Source: Clostridiales bacterium
GTDB taxonomy: Bacteria; Bacillota; Clostridia; Oscillospirales; CAG-382
Assembly (NCBI GenBank): GCA_004553575.1
Contig: SFLA01000001.1
Coordinates: 62,001 to 126,000 of the forward strand
Length of the DNA: 64,000 nt
Reading direction: 5' to 3'
Made by a program: the position numbers and the translations under genes. Position 1 is the first letter of the stretch, and each line of letters opens with the position of its first letter. Below the pieces are notes generated by a model that saw nothing but the letters and a program-made list of their open reading frames with translations, did no database searches and was not told the DNA's origin. This document shows, in pieces, positions 34,616 through 42,719 of this stretch.

Positions 34616-37018
34616 ATGAAGTACGATTTCAGAGAAACAGAGAAAAAATGGCAGAAAAAATGGGAAGAAAGCGGCATTTTTGAAGCGCATATCGACAAAA
34701 CAAAAAAGAAGTTCTACGCGCTTGTCGAATTTCCGTATCCCTCCGGCGCCGGAATGCACGTCGGACATATAAAAGCGTACGGCGGACTCGAGGTCATCTG
34801 CCGCAAGAAGCGCATGGAGGGCTACAATGTCCTGTTCCCGATAGGCTTCGACGCGTTCGGCCTCCCTACCGAAAACTACGCAATCAAAACCGGTATCCAT
34901 CCCCGCAAGGTCACCGATATGAATATCGAAAAATTCACCTCGCAGATGAAGAGGGTGGGATTTTCCTTCGACTGGAGCCGGGTTATCGACACCACCGACG
35001 AAGACTATTACAAATGGACCCAGTGGATATTCCTTAAAATGCGCGAGCACGGACTTGTGTTCCGCGATAAGGCTCTGGTCAACTACTGTCCGTCCTGCAA
35101 AGTCGTGCTGTCCAACGAGGATTCGCAGGGCGGCAAATGCGACATCTGCCACAGCGACGTGGTACAGCGCAGCAAGGACGTGTGGTATCTGCGCATAACC
35201 GCCTATGCCGACAAGCTTCTCGATGGGCTTAAGACAGCGGATTATCTCCCCAACATCAAGCTCCAGCAGGAGAATTGGATAGGCAGGAGCGAGGGCGCGT
35301 TCGCCGATTTCGGCATTGCCGGCACGGACGATACCCTTCGCATATACACAACCCGTCCGGACACGATGTTCGGCGTTACCTTCATGGTAATGGCACCCGA
35401 ACATCCGTTGATCGAAAAGTACGCCTCCCGCATATCGAATATGGACGAGCTGACCGCATACCGCGCCGAATGCGCCAAAAAGACCGAATTCGAGCGCACA
35501 CAGCTCAACAAAGACAAAACCGGAGTAAAAATCGAAGGACTTACCGCCGTTAATCCGCTTTCCGGCAAAGAAATTCCGATATATATTTCCGATTACGTAA
35601 TGATGGGCTACGGCACCGGTGCGATAATGGCAGTGCCCGCGCACGACGACCGCGACTGGGAGTTTGCGCGTAAGTTCGGAATCGATATTATCGAGGTTAT
35701 AAAGGGCGGAAATATAGCCGAAGCGGCGTACACCGGCGACGGCGAGATGATTAATTCCGGGTTCCTTAACGGCTTTACCAACAAAAAAGATTCTATAAAG
35801 CGTGCCACCGAGGAGCTCGAGAAGCTCGGTAAGGGCGAGAAGGGTGTCCAGTACAAGATGAAGGACTGGGCGTTCAACCGTCAGAGATATTGGGGCGAGC
35901 CGATTCCGATTATCCACTGTCCGAACTGCGGCGACGTATCCGTACCTTACGATCAGCTCCCGCTCCGTCTGCCGGAGATAGATAACTTCGTCGCCGGTCA
36001 GGACGGCGAAAGCCCGCTTGCAAAGATAGATTCCTTTGTTAACTGCAGCTGCCCGGTCTGCGGCGCCGCCGCCCGCCGCGAGACGGACACAATGCCCCAG
36101 TGGGCGGGCTCGTCGTGGTACTTCCTCCGCTATCTTGACCCGCACAACAGCGATCGTTTTGCCTCCCGCGAAGCGCTCGAATACTGGATGCCGGTAGACT
36201 GGTACAACGGCGGCATGGAGCATGTTACCCGCCACCTTATATATTCCCGCTTCTGGCACCGTTTTCTCTATGATATCGGCGAGGTAAACACCCCCGAGCC
36301 TTATGCAAAGCGCACCGCTCAGGGTCTTATACTCGGCCCGGACGGAGAGAAGATGAGCAAATCCCGCGGAAACGTTGTCGACCCCAACGACATTGTCGAT
36401 AAATACGGAGCCGACGTGCTCCGCACCTATATAATGTTCATGGGCGATTACGAAAAGGCTTCGCCGTGGTCGGACAGCTCCGTGCGCGGCTGCAAGCGCT
36501 TCCTCGAGCGGGTAGCCGGAATGACCGATCTTACCGGCGGCGCAAAAACGACTCCCGAATCGGAGGGTGAGATTCACCGTCTTATAAAGAAGGTATCGTC
36601 CGATATCGATTCGATGAAGTTTAACACCGCGCTCGCCGCAATGATGGGATATATCAACGAGGTGTACGACCGCGGATATATCGCCGTCGACGAACTCAAA
36701 ACCTTCGTAAAGCTTATCTCGCCGTTTGCCCCTCATCTCGCAGAGGAGATGTGGACATATCTCGGCGGGGACGGCTTCGTCTCTCTCGCACCGTGGCCCG
36801 TGTTCGACGAAAGCAAAGCCGCCAGAAGCGTAAGCGAGATCGCCGTTCAGTTTATGGGCAGGCTTAAGGGAACCGTAGAGGTGCCCGCCGGCTGCGACGA
36901 AGCGACCGCGTGGGATGCCGTAGAAAAAAGCGGACTGCTCGCCTCCTCGCTGGAGGGCAGGCAGATTGTAAAAAAGATCTATGTCCCCAACCGCATTTTC
37001 AATGTAGTAGCAAAGTAA
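34616..37018 (+). CDS. leuS: Leucyl-tRNA synthetase
   Basis: An 800-residue class I synthetase of normal bacterial length. The HIGH motif is in PYPSGAGMHVGHIKAY (near residue 45). A zinc-type Cys cluster CPSCKVVLSNEDSQGGKCDICH is followed by the CP1 editing domain. KMSKS is in GEKMSKSRGN near residue 580. It is 26 bases after rsfS, with no room for a T-box leader, so it is expressed with the ribosome-related genes upstream. Confidence 0.98.
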   Translation: MKYDFRETEKKWQKKWEESGIFEAHIDKTKKKFYALVEFPYPSGAGMHVGHIKAYGGLEVICRKKRMEGYNVLFPIGFDAFGLPTENYAIKTGIHPRKVTDMNIEKFTSQMKRVGFSFDWSRVIDTTDEDYYKWTQWIFLKMREHGLVFRDKALVNYCPSCKVVLSNEDSQGGKCDICHSDVVQRSKDVWYLRITAYADKLLDGLKTADYLPNIKLQQENWIGRSEGAFADFGIAGTDDTLRIYTTRPDTMFGVTFMVMAPEHPLIEKYASRISNMDELTAYRAECAKKTEFERTQLNKDKTGVKIEGLTAVNPLSGKEIPIYISDYVMMGYGTGAIMAVPAHDDRDWEFARKFGIDIIEVIKGGNIAEAAYTGDGEMINSGFLNGFTNKKDSIKRATEELEKLGKGEKGVQYKMKDWAFNRQRYWGEPIPIIHCPNCGDVSVPYDQLPLRLPEIDNFVAGQDGESPLAKIDSFVNCSCPVCGAAARRETDTMPQWAGSSWYFLRYLDPHNSDRFASREALEYWMPVDWYNGGMEHVTRHLIYSRFWHRFLYDIGEVNTPEPYAKRTAQGLILGPDGEKMSKSRGNVVDPNDIVDKYGADVLRTYIMFMGDYEKASPWSDSSVRGCKRFLERVAGMTDLTGGAKTTPESEGEIHRLIKKVSSDIDSMKFNTALAAMMGYINEVYDRGYIAVDELKTFVKLISPFAPHLAEEMWTYLGGDGFVSLAPWPVFDESKAARSVSEIAVQFMGRLKGTVEVPAGCDEATAWDAVEKSGLLASSLEGRQIVKKIYVPNRIFNVVAK

Positions 37019-37032
37019 AAACCTTCGGCTTT

Positions 37033-37066
37033 GCCGGAAGGAATCTGCAGATTCCTTCCGGCTTTT
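37033..37066 (+). terminator. Terminator after leuS
   Basis: A perfect 30-bp palindrome (two 15-base arms, 37033-37047 and 37048-37062, centred on CTGCAG), then TTTT. With no loop bases it would fold with a 4-base turn inside the centre. Confidence 0.88.
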
Positions 37067-37393
37067 ATATTCTCCCGATTCCCGGCATACATATCCGGCG
37101 CAAAAAACGACAGCGCGTTCCGCCCTGCTTCGCCGGTTTGCGACAGCCGTTTCGGTCGATCGCCGTCGCAACCGGTCGAACGATTTGTGCAATACGCAGA
37201 AATCGAACGAATGTTCTCCAAAAAGTTGACAAACAGTCGATAATTGTGGTAAAATATGCTTGCAGAGACCAAAAACGGCGCATTATTCTTCTGCATAAAA
37301 TTTTTATACGAACATATGTTCGACAATGCCGCTGCGTTCACCGGTGCAGGAACGCAGCGGCATTGTCGCCCGGAGAAGGGGAAAGGACGTTTA
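37067..37393 (+). promoter_or_regulatory. Intergenic region with two SOS-type boxes, a promoter and a 19-bp hairpin
   Basis: No credible gene is seen here. It holds a LexA-like box CGAACGAATGTTCT (37204-37217, one mismatch), a promoter TTGACA (37226-37231), 18 bp, TAAAAT (37250-37255), a perfect LexA box CGAACATATGTTCG (37309-37322) and a perfect hairpin (37321-37368) that ends 25 bases before the next ATG. The Gram-positive SOS consensus used is CGAACRNRYGTTYG. Bases 37067-37200 show nothing recognisable. Confidence 0.75.
37321..37368 (+). repeat. Perfect 19-bp inverted repeat in the 5' leader
   Basis: CGACAATGCCGCTGCGTTC (37321-37339) and its exact reverse complement (37350-37368) flank a 10-base loop. 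There is no T-run after it, so it is not an ordinary terminator. It ends just upstream of the AAAGGACG ribosome site. Confidence 0.9.
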
Positions 37394-37816
37394 ATGGACA
37401 GGATATCGTATGCAAAACAGCTTCTGTGCAGTTACCTTATAAACAGGTCAACGGTTGATAATTTCCGGTACGAGATGCAGCTTATAAACGGAAAGCTGTA
37501 CTCCTGCGGCGGCAACGACTGCGAAGACAGGATTATCGGACTTATAGACGCGAAGGACCGGCTCGCGGCGCGCACCGCGAGAGCGAGAGCCGACGCCGTA
37601 AGAACCGAGCGCGGACTCAATTCGCTTTCCGATTATCACAGGCAACTGCTTACGGCTTTTTACGTGGTTCGTTCGCGCAGCTCTGCGGATTCGCTCGCGT
37701 CGCGCTGGCATATCGAGCGTTCCTCGGTCTACCGCGACAAAAACGAGGCGCTCCGCAGGTTCGCGGACATCGTCTGCCCTCCCGACCCCGCACTTTCCGC
37801 GCCCGTACATACTTAA
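37394..37816 (+). CDS. Sigma-70 region 4-like helix-turn-helix protein, predicted SOS-regulated
   Basis: A 140-residue soluble protein. The N-terminal half is helical and charged (RISYAKQLLCSYLINRSTVDNFRYEM, then RLAARTARARADAVR). The C-terminal part (about 80-130) reads like sigma region 4: SLSDYHRQLLTAFYV, then SADSLASRWHIERSSVYRDKNEALRRFADI. No region 2 is visible, so it is unlikely to be a full sigma factor. Similar small proteins act as phage or element late-gene activators. The ATG at 37394 follows AAAGGACG. The LexA boxes upstream suggest induction by DNA damage. Its target is unknown. Confidence 0.72.
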   Translation: MDRISYAKQLLCSYLINRSTVDNFRYEMQLINGKLYSCGGNDCEDRIIGLIDAKDRLAARTARARADAVRTERGLNSLSDYHRQLLTAFYVVRSRSSADSLASRWHIERSSVYRDKNEALRRFADIVCPPDPALSAPVHT

Positions 37817-37845
37817 CCTGCGCGCAACAACCTTGTTATAACAAA

Positions 37846-37879
37846 CGGCTCCGGAAAATGAATCCGGAGCCGCCTTTTT
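37846..37879. terminator. Terminator between the sigma-like gene and the LCP gene
   Basis: CGGCTCCGGA (37846-37855) pairs with TCCGGAGCCG (37863-37872). TTTTT follows on the plus side (37875-37879). On the minus side the run is only TTTGTT, so it may serve both convergent units, with plus-strand termination stronger. Confidence 0.8.
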
Positions 37880-37889
37880 ACTGCGCTGT

Positions 37890-39131
37890 TTATTTGTATA
37901 TAGTCTCATACAGATAATTTATATTTTTGCGGAAGTCCACGGTTATAACCGACATGCCGCGTATCGTGGCGTAATTCCATGATCCGTCGCAGGGAATACG
38001 CGCGGATTCCACCGAATAATTCATATAAACCGCCGCTTTGTTGACCAGCGCCTTTATCATGCTTGTAGACATGTTCGTCGTTATCTGCGGAAGCAAAACG
38101 TTAAGCGCAGTATTTATGTCGAAGATGCTCATAGTCTTGAGCTTGTTAACGCAGGCGGACATAAACAGCCTCTGATTGAGCGTACGGGTGAAATCTCCGT
38201 TTGAATAGCATCTCTGCTGAACAAAGCCGATGGCGGTTCCTGCCGTAAGATGAACATTGCCGTTCTCGTCTCTTACATACAGCTCGCATTCGAACCTCTT
38301 GTTCAGAGCATCGCAGATCTCCTGCGACACCTGAACATCAACCCCGCCGATAACGTTCACGACATCGGAAAACGCATCGATATCCACCACCGCATAATAA
38401 TCTATATCCAGCTTGAAATTGTTATATATCGTTTTGATAAGAAGTTTCGGCCCGCCGAAGGCGTACGAAGCGTTAATACGGTTGTTGCGGTAGCCGGATA
38501 TTCCCACATAGGTATCGCGCATGAAGGATGTGAGGACAATGGTACGGTTTTCCGTGTTAATGGACAGAAGCATTATGGTGTCCGCTCTGCCGTAGCCGCT
38601 TTCGTGCAAATCGGCGCCGATAAGCAGTATGTTGGTTACCGCATCGAGGTCGTAATCACCGGCATAATCGGTGTAATCAATAAAAATGTAATCGATATCC
38701 TCGTCGGCGCGGTTTATGATATCGGGGTCGGAATCGGCGCCGGAAGCGTCCTTGTCGTCGGCGGAAATCGCACCCGACCCTCCTCCCGACGAACCGCCCG
38801 GGCTGACCTCGCCCGAAGCCGATTCTTCGGCATCGCCTATGCCGTTCGACTCCTGCACCCCGGACTGCGATCCGCCGCCGATATCCGATTCCTCCGCGGA
38901 AGAATCGGGAACGGAGATCTCCGGAGCCGTGACATCCTCAATAATCTCCTCGTACAGGCTGTAATCGTCGTCGCTGTCGTCCTGTATATTCATAAGCCCG
39001 ATATAATAATCGAGCGCCAGGTTGTACGCGACAAGACTGACTATCAGCAATATCGCAATTACGATTATCGCGGTCAGCAGTACGCGGATCAACCCGTTTC
39101 CTTTTCCTTTTTCGGTTCCCCTTTTCAGCAT
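37890..39131 (-). CDS. LytR-CpsA-Psr (LCP) family cell-wall glycopolymer transferase
   Basis: A 413-residue protein: basic N terminus, one membrane helix (about 16-38), a long Ser/Gly/Asp/Glu-rich spacer (50-135), then the LCP domain (about 155-340) with NILLIGADLHESGYGRADTIMLLSIN, LTSFMRDTYV, RINASYAFGG and the Arg-containing GDFTRTLNQR. LCP proteins move wall teichoic acid or polysaccharide from undecaprenyl phosphate to peptidoglycan. The unusual spacer would hold the domain away from the membrane. It overlaps the radical SAM gene by 7 bases. Confidence 0.92.
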   Translation of the reverse strand: MLKRGTEKGKGNGLIRVLLTAIIVIAILLIVSLVAYNLALDYYIGLMNIQDDSDDDYSLYEEIIEDVTAPEISVPDSSAEESDIGGGSQSGVQESNGIGDAEESASGEVSPGGSSGGGSGAISADDKDASGADSDPDIINRADEDIDYIFIDYTDYAGDYDLDAVTNILLIGADLHESGYGRADTIMLLSINTENRTIVLTSFMRDTYVGISGYRNNRINASYAFGGPKLLIKTIYNNFKLDIDYYAVVDIDAFSDVVNVIGGVDVQVSQEICDALNKRFECELYVRDENGNVHLTAGTAIGFVQQRCYSNGDFTRTLNQRLFMSACVNKLKTMSIFDINTALNVLLPQITTNMSTSMIKALVNKAAVYMNYSVESARIPCDGSWNYATIRGMSVITVDFRKNINYLYETIYK

Positions 39132-40261
39132 TTGCTTTTTTCCGTCTCCTTAAGGCGCCTTCCTGCCTCGGCACCGAGCTCCTGAGCGAGGGAGCACAGA
39201 TACTCCGGCGTTCCCGAAAAGCTTCCGGTCTCGCACAGAGCGGCTGCGGCGCAGGAATTGCATACAAATCTGTTCTTGCAGGATGCGCATTCCCCCGAAA
39301 GCGTCATCCGCCTTGCTTCCGACCCGATCTTTTTCCACGCCGCGTCAAAGCCGTCGCGCAGAGGATACGCCTCCGGCTGCGTCATCATTCCGCAGGGAAG
39401 CATGCGACCGTCCCACGCCATCCAGAACGACGCCTTTCCGGCACGGCAGGTTATGCCCGAATGCGCTCCGCCTTCGGCGCAGTCCGCCGACGGCTCACGC
39501 GGGGCTATACCGTCTCTCAATCCGCGCAGATATTCGTAAAACCGTTCTTCGCCGAGCTGCAGCCGGGCGGTCTCGATCCGCCAGCGCGCCGCCTCCGCCG
39601 GTGTGAACCGGTCGTTTTTGCCATTCTCGCCGCCGGGAAGCCGTATCGGCGGGAACATGTAGGTTGCCACCTCGACAATAAGCCCGCGCTGCTCGGCAAA
39701 CCGGGTTATTGATTCAATATCGTGTGCGTTGTACGGGGTCAGCGAGCAGTTCAGCTTTACCTGTATACCGGCGGAAACCAGACGGTCGATCGCCGCGGAC
39801 ACCCGCGTAAAACCTTCCTTCACGCGGCAGAGCTCGTAATATGTCTCGTCGCTGCCGCCGTAAAGCGTGACATTGATGCGGGACGGACGGGATTTCTTAA
39901 GCCAGCCGACCGTATCCGCGTCTATAAGATAACCGTTGCTGTTTACGGAAATAACGAGACCGAACCCGGTAAGCCGCTCGTAAAGACCGCGGAAACCGGG
40001 GCGCAGAAACGGCTCGCCGCCGGTGAGAAGCAGATAAAGCATTCCCGAATCTACAGCTTCGCGTGCAATGCTCAGCCACTCTTCGTCGGTCAGCGGCCGT
40101 TTGCCGGTCGCGGCAAGCTGCCCGGGCGTGAGATGCACATAACACATACGGCAGGAAAAATTGCACAGCGGCGAAAGCTCAAAGGTTCCGTTTATCGGCA
40201 CTCCGAGCGCGCTCGCCTTGTTATGAAGATACGTCGTTATAGGAGCCTCTACCGGATTCAT
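39125..40261 (-). CDS. Radical SAM/SPASM protein, peptide-maturase type
   Basis: A 378-residue protein. The radical SAM cluster motif is C33-NFS-C37-RM-C40, followed by LLLTGGEPFLRPGF. The C-terminal SPASM region has CRAGKASFWMAWDGRMLPCG and CASCKNRFVCNSC, sites for auxiliary Fe-S clusters. Such proteins often modify ribosomally made peptides or act as anaerobic maturases. It overlaps the pqqD-like gene by 4 bases and the LCP gene by 7. No precursor peptide is seen beside it, so the substrate is open. Confidence 0.9.
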   Translation of the reverse strand: MNPVEAPITTYLHNKASALGVPINGTFELSPLCNFSCRMCYVHLTPGQLAATGKRPLTDEEWLSIAREAVDSGMLYLLLTGGEPFLRPGFRGLYERLTGFGLVISVNSNGYLIDADTVGWLKKSRPSRINVTLYGGSDETYYELCRVKEGFTRVSAAIDRLVSAGIQVKLNCSLTPYNAHDIESITRFAEQRGLIVEVATYMFPPIRLPGGENGKNDRFTPAEAARWRIETARLQLGEERFYEYLRGLRDGIAPREPSADCAEGGAHSGITCRAGKASFWMAWDGRMLPCGMMTQPEAYPLRDGFDAAWKKIGSEARRMTLSGECASCKNRFVCNSCAAAALCETGSFSGTPEYLCSLAQELGAEAGRRLKETEKSKC

Positions 40262-40518
40262 TCGGTAACCACTCCGTTTTTCTTCATTTCTTCAATAAAA
40301 TCCGCCATATCTGCGCGTGCGGTCTCTGCCGTAACATCGTATTCCGCGACTATCGCCGCTACCAGCTCGTCTTCCGGGAGTTCGATGCGCTCGATAATAA
40401 ACGCTCCTACCGGATTCACCGTAATTATACCGCTCAGACTCTCTGCTGCCTTCCCCGTAGGCACCAGCACGGTTTCGTCCATTATTCTGCGGACTATGTA
40501 ATCGGAATTAAGGCGCAT
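40258..40518 (-). CDS. PqqD-family peptide chaperone
   Basis: An 86-residue protein with the PqqD pattern: SDYIVRRIMDETVLVP, SGIITVNPVGAFIIERI, ending FIEEMKKNGVV. PqqD-like proteins are RiPP recognition elements that bring a precursor peptide to a radical SAM enzyme. It is the first gene of a three-gene operon (pqqD-like, radical SAM, LCP). AAGGGGG lies 9 bases ahead of the ATG. Confidence 0.9.
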   Translation of the reverse strand: MRLNSDYIVRRIMDETVLVPTGKAAESLSGIITVNPVGAFIIERIELPEDELVAAIVAEYDVTAETARADMADFIEEMKKNGVVTE

Positions 40519-40550
40519 GGCAATATCCCCCTTGCAAAGATTTCAGCGTC

Positions 40551-40579
40551 ATTATAGCATTGCCCGAACGGTATGTCAA
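40551..40579 (-). promoter_or_regulatory. Promoter of the pqqD / radical SAM / LCP operon
   Basis: Minus-strand TTGACA (40574-40579), 17-bp spacer, TATAAT (40551-40556), perfect consensus, about 33 bases ahead of the pqqD-like start. Confidence 0.85.
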
Positions 40580-40616
40580 TCGGGTATCAGCCGCATATTA
40601 TCGACCTTTTTTGCGC

Positions 40617-41222
40617 CTACGGCTCTGTAATGACAATAACCGTTCCGTCCTCGGCGGTTATCTCTGCCGCTTCGCCGATGAATTCGTTGCTTACTCCGAC
40701 AGGATAAAGCGGAGTCAGTACCTGCCGTGGCAGCGTGTAGGAAAGGCCTTTAATCGTAACCGTTACCGGCCCCGAAAGCGCCAGCACCGACACGATTCCG
40801 CTCATACTCTCCGGAAGCACAAGGCTCCCGCGGGAAACGGCGGTCACGGTACAGCGCGTATCCCTGATTACGGCACGCACCCCTTTTTCGGAAAGGAAGC
40901 CCACCGTCTGGAGCGCCGCGACGGAATGGGAAAACCGCTTCCCGCCGAGCGCACCGAAAATATCAATCTCGTCCGCGCCTTTTCCGACAGCCAGCTTCGC
41001 GGCGGCCATAAGATCCGTGTCGTCCTTGCGAACCGGCAAAACCGTGGCTCCCTCCGGCACATAGCCGAGCGAATCGAAATCGCCGATAATCTCGTCCGGC
41101 GCTTCGCCCATGGAGGCGAGCGCGGCGCAGCCGCTGTCGGCGGCGATAAGAATATCGTATTCGCCGCACTTTCCGAACAGAACGGGCGAAAAATCGCCCC
41201 CGCAGACTATCGCCGCACGCAT
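40617..41222 (-). CDS. thiN: Thiamine pyrophosphokinase
   Basis: A 201-residue protein converting thiamine to thiamine diphosphate. Motifs: IAADSGCAAL, EIIGDFDSL, the ATP/thiamine-binding RKDDTDLMAA and GGKRFSHSVAALQ. It follows the thiamine transporter gene by 20 bases under the same TPP riboswitch, so uptake and activation are co-controlled. Confidence 0.94.
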   Translation of the reverse strand: MRAAIVCGGDFSPVLFGKCGEYDILIAADSGCAALASMGEAPDEIIGDFDSLGYVPEGATVLPVRKDDTDLMAAAKLAVGKGADEIDIFGALGGKRFSHSVAALQTVGFLSEKGVRAVIRDTRCTVTAVSRGSLVLPESMSGIVSVLALSGPVTVTIKGLSYTLPRQVLTPLYPVGVSNEFIGEAAEITAEDGTVIVITEP

Positions 41223-41242
41223 CCTCTCACTCCCGGAAAATT

Positions 41243-41827
41243 TTATCCCTGTACCTCGGACGGGCCCTTAAGGTCCCCGCCGGCCATAAACTTTTTCAGC
41301 GGACGGTAAAGCAGCGCGAACACGGCAAGGGTGATTATTATATTCGGGCCCATATAAGCAATATTATACAGCGCCGAATAAAACCACGGCGTGGTCATGG
41401 TCATACCGAAGAAGGTTTCGGGCATATACTCCGCCCATACGGTAGCGCCGACAACATAATGAACAAGGAACCGTGCGCCGCCCGCAATAACGGTGCCGAT
41501 AAACACGCCGTATTTGCGGCGGAAGCACAAGCCCGCCAGACCGATGACCGTGAATGCCACAAGATAATCGCCCACTATCGACTGCCACGATATTGCAAAA
41601 CCGCCGTCGAGCATGAACTGAAGCACGCCGAATACAAATCCGGCAGAAAGCCCGCGCCACAGACCCCAGCGCACCGCAAAGAGCACAAGCGGTACCATTG
41701 AAAGCACAACGCTTCCGCCCCACGGCATTTCCCAGAGCTTGATGTAGCTGAGCACCTGTGCGAGAGCTACCGTCATCGCCGCTTCGCAAAGCGCGATGAT
41801 GCTGTTTTTGAGTTTGCTGTTTTTCAT
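41243..41827 (-). CDS. thiT: Thiamine ECF transporter S component
   Basis: A 194-residue protein of six membrane segments with ThiT features: VVLSMVPLVLFAVRWGLWRGLSAGFVFG and the aromatic-rich thiamine pocket region TPWFYSALYNIAYMGPN. It needs the shared EcfAA'T module, not in this window. The TPP riboswitch in the leader fixes the substrate. Confidence 0.94.
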   Translation of the reverse strand: MKNSKLKNSIIALCEAAMTVALAQVLSYIKLWEMPWGGSVVLSMVPLVLFAVRWGLWRGLSAGFVFGVLQFMLDGGFAISWQSIVGDYLVAFTVIGLAGLCFRRKYGVFIGTVIAGGARFLVHYVVGATVWAEYMPETFFGMTMTTPWFYSALYNIAYMGPNIIITLAVFALLYRPLKKFMAGGDLKGPSEVQG

Positions 41828-41912
41828 AATAAACGATTTCCCCTTTCGAAAATCACGCGGACGCGGGTCCGCCTGTGTCGGGGGGAAAGCGCGCCGGAAA
41901 TCCGGCTGTTTA

Positions 41913-41999
41913 TTCTCCCTGCGTCGGCATTATCCGCATCAGGTTCGTCGGGTATTTTCTCAGCCGCGCTGCACGGTAACCGTGCCCGCAGCACCCCGT
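41913..41999 (-). promoter_or_regulatory. TPP riboswitch
   Basis: The minus strand reads GGGGTGC, then CGGCTGAGA, then ACCCGACGAACCTGATGCGG and ATAATGCCGACGCAGGGA, all conserved THI-box elements. It precedes thiT-thiN. Just downstream, TTTCCCC (plus 41881-41887) can pair with GGGGAAA at the thiT ribosome site (plus 41837-41843), suggesting control of translation. Confidence 0.96.
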
Positions 42000-42011
42000 T
42001 AAGTATTTGTT

Positions 42012-42719
42012 TTATTTCCGTTTATATTCAACGCGGTAATCCACGCTGACGGCAGTCTGATAGTTGCTCTTCTTGGGAGCGGATCCCGGAACGTAAGGCG
42101 GCGTATCCTGATACACCGCAGTGAGTGTCAGCGCATACGATACCGGGTTTCCGTCGTCCGAAACGGTGTATTCGCACACGATATCGGTAAATCTCGTCTC
42201 GTCCTCTATAACCGCGGCAAGCCCGAGCGTATGAGGAAGCCCCTCTCCGAGCAACCCATACAGTCTTTCCGACCCGGTAAAATCCTTAATATACCAGCGG
42301 TAAAGGGTACCGGAAAGAGTGTTGATTATTTCGGCGGACTTTATATCGTCGCTGCCGAACAGCAGCGGCGGGGAATATATAAGCTGAGCGCGGAATTCCT
42401 CCTCGGTCATCTCGGTTTCGGTATCGTCGGCGGTGAATACCCCGTCCGAAAATGATATTACCGAGGTTCCGAGCTTTTCGCCGTACATGGTCTGTTCGAT
42501 CGTGCCGTACACGGCATACGGGCTTTCCGACACTTCGATACCGCCCTCGGCGAAGATAATACACGCTCCGCCTGACCGTTCAATCCGCAGAGCGAACCCG
42601 TAATCGCACACGGCGGAACCGGTAAACGCTTCCGTGACCGGCGTTACGAGCCGCTCATCCACCTCGCAGGAGCAGAGCAGAAGCAGCAGCGGAAGCAGCA
42701 AAAGGGTCAGACGCCTCAA
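42012..42719 (-). CDS. Predicted lipoprotein of the GldG/DUF4340 cluster
   Basis: A 235-residue protein beginning with a strongly hydrophobic signal and lipobox (LLLCSC, lipidated Cys near 18). The remainder is beta-rich with no catalytic motif that I recognise. It overlaps the DUF4340 gene by 4 bases, so it is probably a surface partner of the ABC system. Its stop lies only 13 bases before the TPP riboswitch. Confidence 0.78.
   Translation of the reverse strand: MRRLTLLLLPLLLLLCSCEVDERLVTPVTEAFTGSAVCDYGFALRIERSGGACIIFAEGGIEVSESPYAVYGTIEQTMYGEKLGTSVISFSDGVFTADDTETEMTEEEFRAQLIYSPPLLFGSDDIKSAEIINTLSGTLYRWYIKDFTGSERLYGLLGEGLPHTLGLAAVIEDETRFTDIVCEYTVSDDGNPVSYALTLTAVYQDTPPYVPGSAPKKSNYQTAVSVDYRVEYKRK

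Noticed and set aside
34535..37192. An 885-codon open frame antisense to leuS
   Set aside because: leuS is unmistakable on the plus strand. The reverse frame shows no motif and starts inside unrelated regulatory sequence.
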